NCBI RefSeq assembly: GCF_900169505.1
Contig: NZ_LT827021.1
Span: forward strand, 1,116,001-1,180,000
DNA from: Arabiibacter massiliensis
Lineage (GTDB): Bacteria; Actinomycetota; Coriobacteriia; Coriobacteriales; Eggerthellaceae
Direction: 5' to 3'
DNA length: 64,000 bases
In this document: positions 16,378-25,030 of the stretch, one piece after another
Numbering within the stretch: the stretch's first letter is position 1
Layout: the number at the start of each line of letters is the position of its first letter
Notes under the pieces: generated by a model
What the model was told of the DNA's origin: nothing
Databases searched by the model: none
What the model saw: the letters and a program-made list of their open reading frames with translations, nothing else
Translations under genes and position numbers: made by a program

Positions 16378-16443
16378 CGGCGATCTTCGGCCGAAACACA
16401 CGCTTCAGGACGCTGTGGCGTGTGTTTCGGCCGAAGATCGCCG
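16378..16443. repeat. Short-loop palindrome L (26-bp perfect arms)
   Basis: Arms 16378-16403 and 16418-16443 are perfectly complementary around 14 bases. The arm includes GATCTTCGGCCGAAACACACG. It starts 8 bases after the DUF4130 stop codon and could serve as a transcript end, although no T run follows. CCGAAAC recalls palindrome K at 6019. Confidence 0.72.
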
Positions 16444-16483
16444 CGCAGACACCGTATTGCACGCGAATCCAGCCGCTCGAGCA

Positions 16484-16627
16484 CGAAAATCCTCGACGTG
16501 AAAGAATTTTGACGAGCCGCTCGAGAACCGATTTCCCGCGACCTGGGAAAACGTGGTGAGGCCGCCGCGCCAGGAAGCTCCAACGAGCCTTTTCACCCCG
16601 TTTACCCTTTCACGTCGAGGTTTTTCG
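16484..16627. repeat. Long inverted-repeat element, copy I
   Basis: Arms of 21 bases (16484-16504, starting CGAAAATCCTCGACGTGAAA; and 16607-16627) match with one mismatch. The loop contains CGCGACCTGGGAAAACG (16537-16553), the core in reverse orientation, very close to the GTTTCCCCAGGTCGC of copies G and H. It lies between convergent genes. Confidence 0.75.
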
Positions 16628-16657
16628 CGTCCGACAGCCTGCTTTTGCGTGCACAGT

Positions 16658-16769
16658 GTCATCCTGAGCGAGCGAGGCGTGCTCGTTGGGCCCCGTTTGG
16701 CGGTAGCAGGAAGCGCTACAGCTGTCGCCGCACGGGATCCTTCGACTCGCTTCGCTCGCTCAGGATGAC
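16658..16769. repeat. REP-type inverted repeat pair (intact)
   Basis: GTCATCCTGAGCGAGCG at 16658 is followed 50 bases later by GCCGCACGGGATCCTTCGAC and then CGCTCGCTCAGGATGAC ending at 16769. The two halves are inverted. It is the intact form of the repeat split by the IS110 element at 8606. Copies or fragments also occur at 17739, 26331 and 38733. Confidence 0.8.
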
Positions 16770-16817
16770 AAAGGGGAGCGCGCCGGCCGCTCCGCTCAGG
16801 ACGACGTCGCGCGCCCT

Positions 16818-17891
16818 CTACACCCCGGTGAGGTCGAAGGGCGGGATGAAGCTTTCCTCGGCGGCGCCGCCCTCTTGCCAGAAGTAGTCCTCGATGCCCA
16901 ACTCGTCGGCGTAGTCGAGGAGGCGCCCGTAGTCCTCGTACGAAACGCGGCGCTCGAGCTCGGGAGAGTCGGGGAAGGCGCGCACGGGCGTGTACTGGTT
17001 CATGAGCGACAGCAGCACCGCGCCGCCGAAGCGCTCGTGCACGAGGCGCACGACGCGCTTGGAGTCCTCGAGCGCGCCGGGCAGCATGAGGTGGCGCACC
17101 ACGACGCCGCGCACGAGGCGCGGCTCGCCGTCCACCTCGTCGAACGCGGGCTCCCCCGCCTCCTCGACCATGGCCGCAAGCGCGGCGAGCGCCACCTCGG
17201 GATAGTCGGGCGCATGCGAGTAGCGCGCGGCCAGGCCCGCGTCGGCGTACTTGAAATCGGTGAGGTACACGTCCACCGTGCCCGCGTTCGCGCGCACCGC
17301 CTCTACCGACTCGTAGCCCGACGTGTTCCACACTACCGGCAGCGCGAGCCCCTGACGCCGCGCCAGCGCCACGGCCGCGCGCGCCTCGGGCGCGTAGTGC
17401 GTCGGCGTCACGAGGTTCACGTTGAGCGCGCCCTGCGCCTGAAGCTCCAAGAACATCTCGGCCAGCCGCTCCACGGACACCTCAGCGCCCGCCTCGCCTG
17501 CGGCGATCACCGCGTTCTGGCAGTAGACGCAGCGCAGCGGGCAGAAGGCGAAGAACACGGTGCCGCTGCCGCGCGAGCCGCTGATGGGTGGCTCCTCCCA
17601 GAAATGCAGCGCCGCGCGCGCCACGACGAGCCGCCCGTCGGCGCCGCACGCGCCGCGCTCCCCCGCCGCGCGGTCGGCCCCGCAGGCGCGCGGGCAGAGG
17701 TCGCAGACGGCCGGGAGGCCGTTCGCTGACGCCGCGCGGGATCCTTCGACTCGCTTCGCTCGCTCAGGATGACAAAAGGACGTCTGCTGCGCGCTCCGCT
17801 CAGGATGACAAAAGGACGTCTGCTGCGCGCTCCGCTCAGGATGACAAAAGGACGTCTGCTGCGCGCTCCGCTCAGGATGACGGTTTCTCAA
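16818..17891 (-). CDS. PflA-like radical SAM protein (COG1313 type), 5' end built of REP repeats
   Basis: The recognisable enzyme starts with CDLCPRACGADR and GERGACGA. The SAM cluster motif CPLRCVYCQN follows, and then LVTPTHYAPEA and VWNTSGYES, the pattern of radical SAM proteins related to pyruvate formate-lyase activases, about 300 residues. In front of it no ATG, GTG or TTG exists in frame until TTG 17891. That codon overlaps the stop of the upstream gene (TTGA) and would add about 58 residues encoded mostly by REP repeats (three times CHPERSAQQTSF). I chose TTG 17891 because of the overlap. Start loss by repeat insertion is the alternative. The substrate is unknown. Confidence 0.72.
   Translation of the reverse strand: MRNRHPERSAQQTSFCHPERSAQQTSFCHPERSAQQTSFCHPERAKRVEGSRAASANGLPAVCDLCPRACGADRAAGERGACGADGRLVVARAALHFWEEPPISGSRGSGTVFFAFCPLRCVYCQNAVIAAGEAGAEVSVERLAEMFLELQAQGALNVNLVTPTHYAPEARAAVALARRQGLALPVVWNTSGYESVEAVRANAGTVDVYLTDFKYADAGLAARYSHAPDYPEVALAALAAMVEEAGEPAFDEVDGEPRLVRGVVVRHLMLPGALEDSKRVVRLVHERFGGAVLLSLMNQYTPVRAFPDSPELERRVSYEDYGRLLDYADELGIEDYFWQEGGAAEESFIPPFDLTGV
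17739..17882. repeat. REP repeat with three tandem 36-bp units
   Basis: GATCCTTCGACTCGCTTCG is followed by CAGGATGAC and then three near-identical 36-base units (CAAAAGGACGTCTGCTGCGC plus GCTCCGCTCAGGATGA) up to 17882. Since 36 is a multiple of three, the minus-strand frame stays open through the array into the radical SAM gene. Confidence 0.85.
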
Positions 17892-18853
17892 TTGACCGAG
17901 TAGGCGCCGTAGCCCGGGTAGTCGGAATAGCCGCCGTGGTCGTGGCCGTCGTGTTCGTCGAAGTCGTAGTCGTCGAACCCCTCGTCCGCCTCGCCGTAGG
18001 CCTCCTCGGCGCGCGTCCAGTCGAGCCCCTGCTCGGCGCAGACGGCCTCCTCGCCGTACACGAGGGCGAGCGCGGAGGGCGCCTTGTCCGAGCCGCCGAT
18101 GACGGCCAGAAGCTCGAGCAGATGCAGGCACGCCTCGGCCTGCGGCAGGATGAGGTCCACGTCGTCGGCCGCCGTGAGCGCGGCGGAGAGTTCGGCCATG
18201 AACATCTCCACCGTGTAGTCGCCGTCGAAGCGGCCGCCCTTCACGGCGTCGAGCACGCGCTCCGCCGTGGGCGTGGCCGCGCCCACCCGCTCAACATCCT
18301 GCCCGAAGGCCGACGCTGAGCGCCGCACCGCGCGGTACAGCGCGTCCGCCTCGACGGCCGACGCCACCTGCGCCGTGGCCTGCAGCGTGTACGCCGCGCG
18401 CGCGAGCTGGGCCGATCCGGACCCGCCCGTATCCTGCACCTCTCCCGCGAGGGCCTCCAGCACCGGCCGGGCGCTCTCGAGGGCATCCTCGTCGCCGGCC
18501 GCGAGGCACACGAGGTTGCCGCGGTCGAAGGCGTCGGCGCGGGCGATGTCCACCACCACGAGGGGCGCCTCCACCGACACGAGGTCGCTCACCACGGCCA
18601 CGGCGTTCAGCTCCCGCGCGAAGCTGGGGGTGGACGGCGACAGATCGATGAGCAGCGTGCCTTTGCGCGCCGCCTGCACCAGGCCGTCCTCGTCGAAGTA
18701 CGCGTCCTCGAGCGCGGTCTGCGACGTGCAGTAGCTCAGCACCGCCGAGGCGCTGCCCACGTCACCGGTGCGCACGTAGCCGAGCGCCCCCAGCCGCTCC
18801 TCCACCATCGAGCCCACCGTCTCGTTGCCCACGTATGCGAACGCCTTTGCCAT
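17888..18853 (-). CDS. Hydroxyisobutyrate-dehydrogenase-like Rossmann protein with acidic/His-rich tail
   Basis: The 321-residue protein starts with a Rossmann-type segment (AFAYVGNETVGSMVEERL). It continues with LLIDLSPSTPSFAREL and the hinge region TGGSGSAQLARAAYTLQATAQVASAVEADAL, resembling beta-hydroxyacid dehydrogenases. Where these enzymes have the catalytic Lys (normally Ala-Lys-Leu) the sequence reads Ala-Gln-Leu, so dehydrogenase activity is doubtful. The C-terminal 40 residues are rich in Asp, His, Gly and Tyr (DEHDGHDHGGYSDYPGYG) and could bind metal. Its stop overlaps the presumed TTG start of the radical SAM gene. Confidence 0.72.
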   Translation of the reverse strand: MAKAFAYVGNETVGSMVEERLGALGYVRTGDVGSASAVLSYCTSQTALEDAYFDEDGLVQAARKGTLLIDLSPSTPSFARELNAVAVVSDLVSVEAPLVVVDIARADAFDRGNLVCLAAGDEDALESARPVLEALAGEVQDTGGSGSAQLARAAYTLQATAQVASAVEADALYRAVRRSASAFGQDVERVGAATPTAERVLDAVKGGRFDGDYTVEMFMAELSAALTAADDVDLILPQAEACLHLLELLAVIGGSDKAPSALALVYGEEAVCAEQGLDWTRAEEAYGEADEGFDDYDFDEHDGHDHGGYSDYPGYGAYSVN

Positions 18854-18880
18854 GCCAGCTCCCTCTCCGTCGTGCCCGTC

Positions 18881-19810
18881 TTATTCCGCGCCCTTGACGC
18901 GCTTCGCGATGCGGTCGGCCACCGACAGCTCCTCGCGCTTGTCATTGCCCCAGAACACCACCGCTATCATGCCCGGCCCCACATGGCTGCCGATCACCGG
19001 CCCGATGCTGCTCTCCAGAAACAGGATGCCGTCGTCGATCTTGGCGAGCGCCTCCTTCAGGCGGTCGGCGTCCTTCTCGCAGTCGGCGTTGCCGATGACC
19101 ACGTGCTTGCCGGGGCCCTCCTTCGCCGCGCGCTTGTGATAGTACTCGGCCAGCTGCCGGATGCCCTTCTTGCGGCCGCGCGCGACGCCCGCCAGCGTGA
19201 GCTTGCCGTCGATCCCGATGGTGAGCAGGGGCTTCACGTCCAGCTTGGAACCGGCGTAGGCCACCGAGCTGGGGATGCGCCCGCCGCGCCGCAGCGCCTC
19301 GAGGTCGTCCACCATGAACTCGGCGTCCACGAAGAAGCGCGCCTCCTCGGCCCACAGCGCCAGCTCCCGCGCCGTCATGCCGTTGTCGCGCTGGCGGATG
19401 GCCTCGTACACCAGCAGCGCCTCGGCCACGGAGGCCAGGCGCGTGTCCACCAGGTAGAGCTCGGCGTCCGGATGCTCGGCCAGGAGCTGCTCGTGCACGA
19501 GCGCGGCCGCGTCGAAGCTGCCGGACAGCCCGCTCGAGAAGCTCAGGGCCACCGTGGGCACGCCGCTCTTGATGGCGCGCTCGAACACGTCGCGGTACAC
19601 GTGCATGGGCACCTGCGCGGTGGTGGGCTCCTCGCCCGTGCGCATGGCCTGGTAGAAGTCGTGCGCCGACGAGGCCTGGTACAGGTCGTCGGCATGCTCC
19701 CCGTCGCTCATGATGTAGGGGAACTCGACGAGCTCGACGCCCTCGCGGTCGACCACCTCGAAGGGAAGGTCGCAGCACGAGTCGATGATGAGGTTGCAAG
19801 GATGCGGCAT
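18881..19810 (-). CDS. DegV family fatty-acid-binding protein
   Basis: The 309-residue protein has the DegV hallmarks: LIIDSCCDLP at the N-terminus, a TAQVPMHVYRDVFE region near residue 65, LSFSSGLSGSFDAA near 95 with the lipid-binding serine region, ALRRGGRIPSS near 170, and GPVIGSHVGPGMIAVVF near the end. DegV/FakB proteins bind a fatty acid and present it to a FakA kinase for phosphorylation; no fakA lies in the window. It is followed upstream by a second DegV gene, with which it probably forms an operon. Confidence 0.93.
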   Translation of the reverse strand: MPHPCNLIIDSCCDLPFEVVDREGVELVEFPYIMSDGEHADDLYQASSAHDFYQAMRTGEEPTTAQVPMHVYRDVFERAIKSGVPTVALSFSSGLSGSFDAAALVHEQLLAEHPDAELYLVDTRLASVAEALLVYEAIRQRDNGMTARELALWAEEARFFVDAEFMVDDLEALRRGGRIPSSVAYAGSKLDVKPLLTIGIDGKLTLAGVARGRKKGIRQLAEYYHKRAAKEGPGKHVVIGNADCEKDADRLKEALAKIDDGILFLESSIGPVIGSHVGPGMIAVVFWGNDKREELSVADRIAKRVKGAE

Positions 19811-19872
19811 GGCTGTTCTCTCTCCTTGGACGGGGTTGCTTCGGTCGTGCGCGCCGCCGTGGGGCGGCATGG

Positions 19873-20775
19873 TCAGGACGTGCAGGCGCGCGAGCGCACC
19901 GGGCCGGTCAGCTTGCCCGCCACGGCGCTCGCGCACTCGTAGGCGATGCCGACGGCCGGCCCCACGTGCAGCCCGATGACGGGGCTCACCGGCAGCACCT
20001 TCACCGAGCGCCCGATCAAGGGCTCGATCACGTCGCGGGCCCAGGCGACGGCCGGCGCCTTGTCGCCTATGTAGTGCACCACCACGCGCTTGAGGCCATG
20101 CTCCTCGATGTCGGCCTTGAACGTGGCGACGATCCTGTCGAGGGCCTTCTTGCGCGTGCGCACCTTTGCGAGCGTGGTGGCCGCGCCGTCGGTGACGGTG
20201 AGCACGGGCGAGAGCTGGATGAGGTTGCCCAGAAGCGCGGCGGCGTTTCCGATGCGCCCGCCCTTCTGCAGGAACGTGAGCGTCTCGGGCGTGAACAGGA
20301 AGCGCGTGCGCTCGATGCCCGAAAGCGCGGCGGCGGCGCAGCCCTCGAGGCCCTCGCCGGCGTCGCGCGCCTCCACGGCGTCGAACACGGGCCACGCCTC
20401 GTCGTAGCCGCACGAGCTTGAGTCCACGATGACGTACGAGAAGCCGATGTTGCGCGCCTTCACGGCCCGCGCGGCGCGCACGGCCCCGTCGAAGGTGCCC
20501 GAGAGCCCGGTGGAGATGAAGATGCCGAGCACCTCGTCGCCGGCCTTCGCCGCCTCCTCGAACGCCTGCTCGAGCGTGAGCTGGGACGGCTGGCTCGAGG
20601 TGGGGATGTCGTCGACCATGTCGTAGATGTCGGCGTAGAACGCGTCGAGGTCCATCTCGGCATCGGCGTGCTCCACGCCGTCGCGGTTCACGAACAGCGT
20701 GACGATGTCGATGCCCGCCTCCCGCGCCTCGTCCGCGGGGATGGATGCCACCGAATCGGTGATTATCCTGACCAT
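19873..20775 (-). CDS. DegV family fatty-acid-binding protein (second copy)
   Basis: The 300-residue paralogue of the neighbouring DegV protein has RIITDSVASIP, TSSQPSQLTLEQAFEEA, IFISTGLSGTFDGA, LQKGGRIGNAAAL and SPVIGLHVGPAVGIAYE at the expected places. The two copies differ clearly in sequence, so they are an old duplication and may bind different acyl chains. ATG 20775 is chosen for the GGAAGGA site in front. A start 14 codons or fewer upstream (ATG at about 20790) is possible. Confidence 0.92.
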   Translation of the reverse strand: MVRIITDSVASIPADEAREAGIDIVTLFVNRDGVEHADAEMDLDAFYADIYDMVDDIPTSSQPSQLTLEQAFEEAAKAGDEVLGIFISTGLSGTFDGAVRAARAVKARNIGFSYVIVDSSSCGYDEAWPVFDAVEARDAGEGLEGCAAAALSGIERTRFLFTPETLTFLQKGGRIGNAAALLGNLIQLSPVLTVTDGAATTLAKVRTRKKALDRIVATFKADIEEHGLKRVVVHYIGDKAPAVAWARDVIEPLIGRSVKVLPVSPVIGLHVGPAVGIAYECASAVAGKLTGPVRSRACTS

Positions 20776-20845
20776 GACGTCCTTCCTCATCTCCTCGGGC
20801 GCTCGCGCCCGTCCTCTTCGGCCGCAGCGCGGCCCCTGCATGACC

Positions 20846-22303
20846 CTACTCGATGCCCCGCAGCCGCAGCACCAGGTCGCGGCGGCGCTCGAACAGCCCG
20901 TACTCGAGGCCCACCGGGTAGGTGTGCGCGTTGAACATGCGCTTCTGGCTCTCGTCGAGCGTCTCCAAGCCGGCCCGCGCCCGCTCCCGGGCGGCCAGCG
21001 CGTCGCGCAGCTCGGGCTCGAGCACCGTGGTGCCCCCGCGCGCGAGCGGCTTGAGCAGCGTCTCGGAGCACAGGCCCGCGAGGTTCTTCTGCCGCAGGTC
21101 GTCGGAGGGGTCCACGATGACCTCGCGCGAGCCTGCGCCCGCGTTCACGTCGAACACCATGTCGCCGGCCAGCCGCCCGTTGCCGCAGTAGAAGTAGCGG
21201 CGCACGTCGAGCACGCCCGGCGTGGTGAGCTTGGCGGCCGACTCGGATATCTTGAGCCGGTCGGTCCACTCCTGCTCCCCCGGCGCGCGCGTGGCGGAGA
21301 GCTTGTACACGCCGCCTAAGGTGGGCTGGTCGTAGGCGCAGGCCAGCTTCGTGCCCACGCCCCACGAGTCCACCTTGGCGCCCTCGTCGCGGATGGACTG
21401 GATGGTGAACTCGTCCAGGTCGTTGGAGAGCACGATGCCGCAGTCGGAGAGCCCCGCCTCGTCGAGCATGCTCCGCGCCATCTTGGCCAGCCACGACAGG
21501 TCGCCCGAGTCGATGCGGATGCCGGAGAGGCGCTCGCCGCGCTCGCGCATCTCGAGGCCCACGGTGATGGCGTTTCTGATGCCCTCGTTCACGTCGTAGG
21601 TGTCCACGAGCAGCACGCAGTTCTTCGGGAACGCCTCGGCGTAGGCGCGAAACGCCGTGAGCTCGTCGGGGAACGACATCACCCACGAGTGCGCGTGCGT
21701 GCCCGACACGGGGATGCCGTAGAGCTTGCCCGCCAGCACGTTGGACGTGGAGGTGCAGCCCCCCACGATGGCCGCGCGGCTCGCCCACAGGCCGCCGGCC
21801 GCGCCCTGGGCCCGGCGCAGCCCGAACTCGGCCACCGGCGATTGGGCGGCCAGGCACACGCGGGCGGCCTTCGTGGCGATGAGCGTCTCGAAGTTCACGC
21901 AGTTCAGAAGCGCCGTCTCGATGAGCTGGCAGTCCATGATGGGGCCCACCACCCGCACGAGCGGCTCGTGGGGGAACACCACCGTGCCCTCGGCCACCGC
22001 GTCGATGTCCACGTCGAGGCGGAAATCGCGCAGGTAGTCGAGGAAGGCGGGCTTGAACAGAGGGCCGCCGCCCGGCGCGTCGAGGGAGGCCAGGTAGGAC
22101 AGGTCGTCCTCCGAGAACGCGAACGACTCCACGAGCTCGGCGAGCTGGGCCATGCCGCAGGCGATGGCGTAGCCGCCCTTGAACGGGTAGTCGCGGAAGT
22201 ACATGTGGAAACAGGCCTGCGTCTCGCGCTGGCCCGTCTCCCAGTAGCCCTGCGCCATCGTGAGCTGGTACAGGTCGGTGAGCAGCTCGTAGTCGAGCTT
22301 CAT
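20846..22303 (-). CDS. pncB: Nicotinate phosphoribosyltransferase
   Basis: The 485-residue enzyme converts nicotinate and PRPP to nicotinate mononucleotide in NAD salvage. Family features are the start LLTDLYQLTMAQGYW, YFRDYPFKGGYAI, the TKAARV and GTHAHSWVMSF motifs (the His of HAHSW is the phosphorylated or catalytic region), LLVDTYDVNEGI, and RIDSGDLSWLA with the PRPP-binding Asp. The length fits the bacterial long form. Its start codon is 4 bases after the stop of ricT, so the two are co-transcribed. Confidence 0.95.
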   Translation of the reverse strand: MKLDYELLTDLYQLTMAQGYWETGQRETQACFHMYFRDYPFKGGYAIACGMAQLAELVESFAFSEDDLSYLASLDAPGGGPLFKPAFLDYLRDFRLDVDIDAVAEGTVVFPHEPLVRVVGPIMDCQLIETALLNCVNFETLIATKAARVCLAAQSPVAEFGLRRAQGAAGGLWASRAAIVGGCTSTSNVLAGKLYGIPVSGTHAHSWVMSFPDELTAFRAYAEAFPKNCVLLVDTYDVNEGIRNAITVGLEMRERGERLSGIRIDSGDLSWLAKMARSMLDEAGLSDCGIVLSNDLDEFTIQSIRDEGAKVDSWGVGTKLACAYDQPTLGGVYKLSATRAPGEQEWTDRLKISESAAKLTTPGVLDVRRYFYCGNGRLAGDMVFDVNAGAGSREVIVDPSDDLRQKNLAGLCSETLLKPLARGGTTVLEPELRDALAARERARAGLETLDESQKRMFNAHTYPVGLEYGLFERRRDLVLRLRGIE

Positions 22304-22307
22304 GCGA

Positions 22308-23834
22308 TCACGCTCCTTCGTTCGCGCCGTTCGCGGCGCCGCCCTCGCCCGCGCCGCCCGCCTTGTGGCTGCGCCGCCGCGCCCGGCGATGCCCGCCGCC
22401 GTCTCCCGAGCCCGAGCCCGCGCGCTCGCGCTCGGCGCGGGGCTGCGCGCCCTCCTGGCCCTGGCCCTGGCCTTGGCGCAGGCCCGACGACTTCTGGCCG
22501 GGCCGCGGCCCGCCCTGCTTCTGCTTGGGAGCCGCGCCCTGGCGCTTCTGCCCGTCGCCGCCGCGCGCGCCCTGCTTCTTGCCGCCCGAGCCGCCGCCCT
22601 GGCGCTTCTTCTGCGCGCCCTGGCCGTTCTTCTGGCCGGATCCCGCGTCCTGGGACTGCTTCTGCCTGCGCTTCTGCGGCGCTTCGCCGCCCTCGGCGGG
22701 AGCGCCCTCGCCCCCCACCTTCGTGGAGCGGCGTCGGCGCGGCTTGCGCCCGCTCGAGGCCTGCGCGTCGGCCTGCTTGCCGGAGCCCGACCCGCCGCCG
22801 CGCCCGTTGCGGCCCGCGCCGCCGTTGCCGCCGCCCCCGTTGGCGCCGCGCGCCTTCTGGCCGCCGCGGCCCGTGCGGCGCACGGCCGTGGGGTCGGCCA
22901 GCTTGTCCGAGCCGGTCAGCTGCGAGGTGGCGAAGATGGAGCTCTCGCCCGCCACGCCGATCACGGCCTGCTCGTTGGCGGCCTCCCAGGCCTCCTCGCC
23001 CACGCGCTTGGGGCGGTTGGAGCCCTCCTCGGGCGGGTCGAAGTCCGCCAGCGGAACGCGCACCGGCTTCTCGCCCTCCACCTTGAGCGACACGATCTCG
23101 CGCGGCACGTCCAAATCCACCACCTTCGCCGTGCCCGCCGGCGTCTCCACCTGCGAGTTCTGCTTGGGCGCGCGGCTCTTGAAGTCCTTGTACGCGTCGA
23201 ACTCGTAGCGCAGGCAGCACATGAGCCGCCCGCACACGCCCGAGATCTTCTGCGGGTTGAGCGAGAGGTCCTGCTCCTTGGCCATGCGGATGGACACCGG
23301 GCAGAACTCCCCTCCCAGGCGCTTGCAGCACAGCTCCTGGCCGCAATGCCCGAGGCCGCCCACCATGCGCGCCTCGTCGCGCACGCCGATCTGGCGCATG
23401 TCGATGCGCACATGGAACCGCGAGGCCAGCTTGCGCACGAGGTCGCGGAAGTCCACGCGCTCCTCGGCCTCGAAGTAGAACACGGCCTTGTCGCCGTCGA
23501 GCAGGTACTCCACCGACACCGGGTGCATGTCGGAGCCCGCCTCGGCCGCCATCTCCTTGAACACGGGCAGCGCCTCGGCGCCCTTGCGCTCCATCTCGGC
23601 CGCCTGGGCCTCGTCCTCGTCGGTCGCGACGCGCTTCACGGGCTTGAGCGGGGTCTTGAGCTTCCGCACCCGGCTCTCGTCGGCCTCGAACACCGCGCCG
23701 GCCGCACGGCCGAACTCGGTGCCGCGGGCCGTTGACAGCACGAGGCCGTCGCCCGGCTCGATGTCGAGATCCCCGGCGTCGAACCAGAGGGTCTTGGGAT
23801 TGTAATGCAGGTTCACGGGCGCTATCCGAACCAT
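22308..23834 (-). CDS. ricT: PSP1-domain protein RicT (YaaT) with long basic tail
   Basis: The first ~300 residues are a PSP1/YaaT protein: PGDGLVLSTARGTEFG, then the cysteine-rich core GLGHCGQELCCKRLGGEFCP and SGVCGRLMCCLRYE, which in Bacillus RicT takes part in Fe-S cluster binding of the RicAFT complex that affects RNase Y. From about residue 305 a ~200-residue low-complexity tail rich in Gly, Gln, Lys and Arg follows (RRTGRGGQKARG, KKRQGGGSGGKKQG). It is likely disordered and RNA-binding. B. subtilis YaaT lacks this. It sits directly after holB, the usual neighbour. Confidence 0.92.
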   Translation of the reverse strand: MVRIAPVNLHYNPKTLWFDAGDLDIEPGDGLVLSTARGTEFGRAAGAVFEADESRVRKLKTPLKPVKRVATDEDEAQAAEMERKGAEALPVFKEMAAEAGSDMHPVSVEYLLDGDKAVFYFEAEERVDFRDLVRKLASRFHVRIDMRQIGVRDEARMVGGLGHCGQELCCKRLGGEFCPVSIRMAKEQDLSLNPQKISGVCGRLMCCLRYEFDAYKDFKSRAPKQNSQVETPAGTAKVVDLDVPREIVSLKVEGEKPVRVPLADFDPPEEGSNRPKRVGEEAWEAANEQAVIGVAGESSIFATSQLTGSDKLADPTAVRRTGRGGQKARGANGGGGNGGAGRNGRGGGSGSGKQADAQASSGRKPRRRRSTKVGGEGAPAEGGEAPQKRRQKQSQDAGSGQKNGQGAQKKRQGGGSGGKKQGARGGDGQKRQGAAPKQKQGGPRPGQKSSGLRQGQGQGQEGAQPRAERERAGSGSGDGGGHRRARRRSHKAGGAGEGGAANGANEGA

Positions 23835-23856
23835 CGGACACCCCCTCCTATCTCAT

Positions 23857-25026
23857 CTATCTCGACCCGCGCACGCGCGCGGGGCTCGTCGTTTCGTACA
23901 GCAGGTCGCGCACTTCGAACAGAAGCGCGTCAAGGCACGTCTCCGGGGATACATTATACGAGATCGCCTCGTCGCAGCGGCGCACGGCGGAGAGCGCGGC
24001 GGCGGCGCGCGCCTCGTCGGCGGCAGCGGCGGCCTCGTCCACCTTCCCGCGCGCATCCACGTTGATCACCAGCTCGGGCGTCTCGGCGCACACGGCCATC
24101 ACGTCGCGCAGCCACGAGCGCACGATGGCCGTGAGCTGGCGCAGCGACTCGAACGTCTTGGCGGTGAGCTGGCGCTTGTTGCGCGCCTCGATCTGGCGGA
24201 TGGCCGACTTCGCCAGGAAGTCCGCGTTCTCCGCGAGCTCCTGCTCCTGCTCGGCGCGCACCACGTCGAGCGGCGCCTTGGCCAGCACCGCGAGCTCGCC
24301 GGCATAGCCCACGAGATCCCAGTCGTCGGCCGTGCGCAGGCAGCCCAGCACCTCGAGCACGCGGGTGCGGAACGCGCGGCGCTCGTTGGACTTGAGGAAC
24401 TCCACCGCGCGCGTGAGCGAGCCGTCGCACGCCGCGAGCGCCATGCGCGCCTGCTCGAGCGACGCGCCCGAGTTCTGCGCGATGATGCCCGCCGCCTCGC
24501 TGGCCGGTATGGAGCGAAACGGCACCACCTGGCAGCGCGAGACGATGGTGGGCAGCACGCTCTCGCGCGTGCGGCCGAGCAGGATGAGCACCACGTCGGC
24601 CGGCGGCTCCTCGAGTGTCTTGAGGAAGGCGTTGGCCGCCTGGGTGCCCAAGAGGTCCACGCGGTCGAGGATGTACACCTTCTTCTTCGCCTGGATGGGC
24701 GCGAAGGCGGTGTCGGCCACGATGTCGCGGATCTGCTCCACCAGATAGCCGCCCGCCCCCTCCGGCGCGAAGTAGCGCACGTCGGGGTGCTTCCTGCGCA
24801 TGATGCGCCGGCAGGCGTCGCACGCGCCGCAGTTGCCGCCGCGCGGGCCCTTCGCCCCCTTCGGGCACATGACGGCCTGGGCGAACGCGTAGGCGGCGAG
24901 CGTCTTGTTCGACCCGGCCGGGCCGGTGAACAGGTAGGCGTGGCTCACCTTGTCCTGCGCCACCGTGGCGCGCAGGAACTCGCGCACCTTCGGCTGGCCG
25001 AGGATGTTCTCGAACGCATCGGCCAC
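23857..25026 (-). CDS. holB: DNA polymerase III subunit delta'
   Basis: The 389-residue clamp-loader subunit has an AAA+ fold. Its P-loop variant GPAGSNKTLAA lies near residue 35. A zinc-binding module with four cysteines (CPKGAKG...CGACDAC) follows near 55-80, then YILDRVDLLGTQAANAFLKTLEEPP (Walker B and delta'-type region) and a sensor SRCQVVPF. It loads the beta clamp together with tau/gamma and delta. It is placed between tmk and ricT, a common bacterial order. Confidence 0.93.
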   Translation of the reverse strand: MADAFENILGQPKVREFLRATVAQDKVSHAYLFTGPAGSNKTLAAYAFAQAVMCPKGAKGPRGGNCGACDACRRIMRRKHPDVRYFAPEGAGGYLVEQIRDIVADTAFAPIQAKKKVYILDRVDLLGTQAANAFLKTLEEPPADVVLILLGRTRESVLPTIVSRCQVVPFRSIPASEAAGIIAQNSGASLEQARMALAACDGSLTRAVEFLKSNERRAFRTRVLEVLGCLRTADDWDLVGYAGELAVLAKAPLDVVRAEQEQELAENADFLAKSAIRQIEARNKRQLTAKTFESLRQLTAIVRSWLRDVMAVCAETPELVINVDARGKVDEAAAAADEARAAAALSAVRRCDEAISYNVSPETCLDALLFEVRDLLYETTSPARVRGSR

Positions 25027-25030
25027 GGGC

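Noticed and set aside
17766..17882. Tandem 36-bp units resembling a CRISPR array
   Set aside because: The units abut without variable spacers and belong to the dispersed TCATCCTGAGC repeat.
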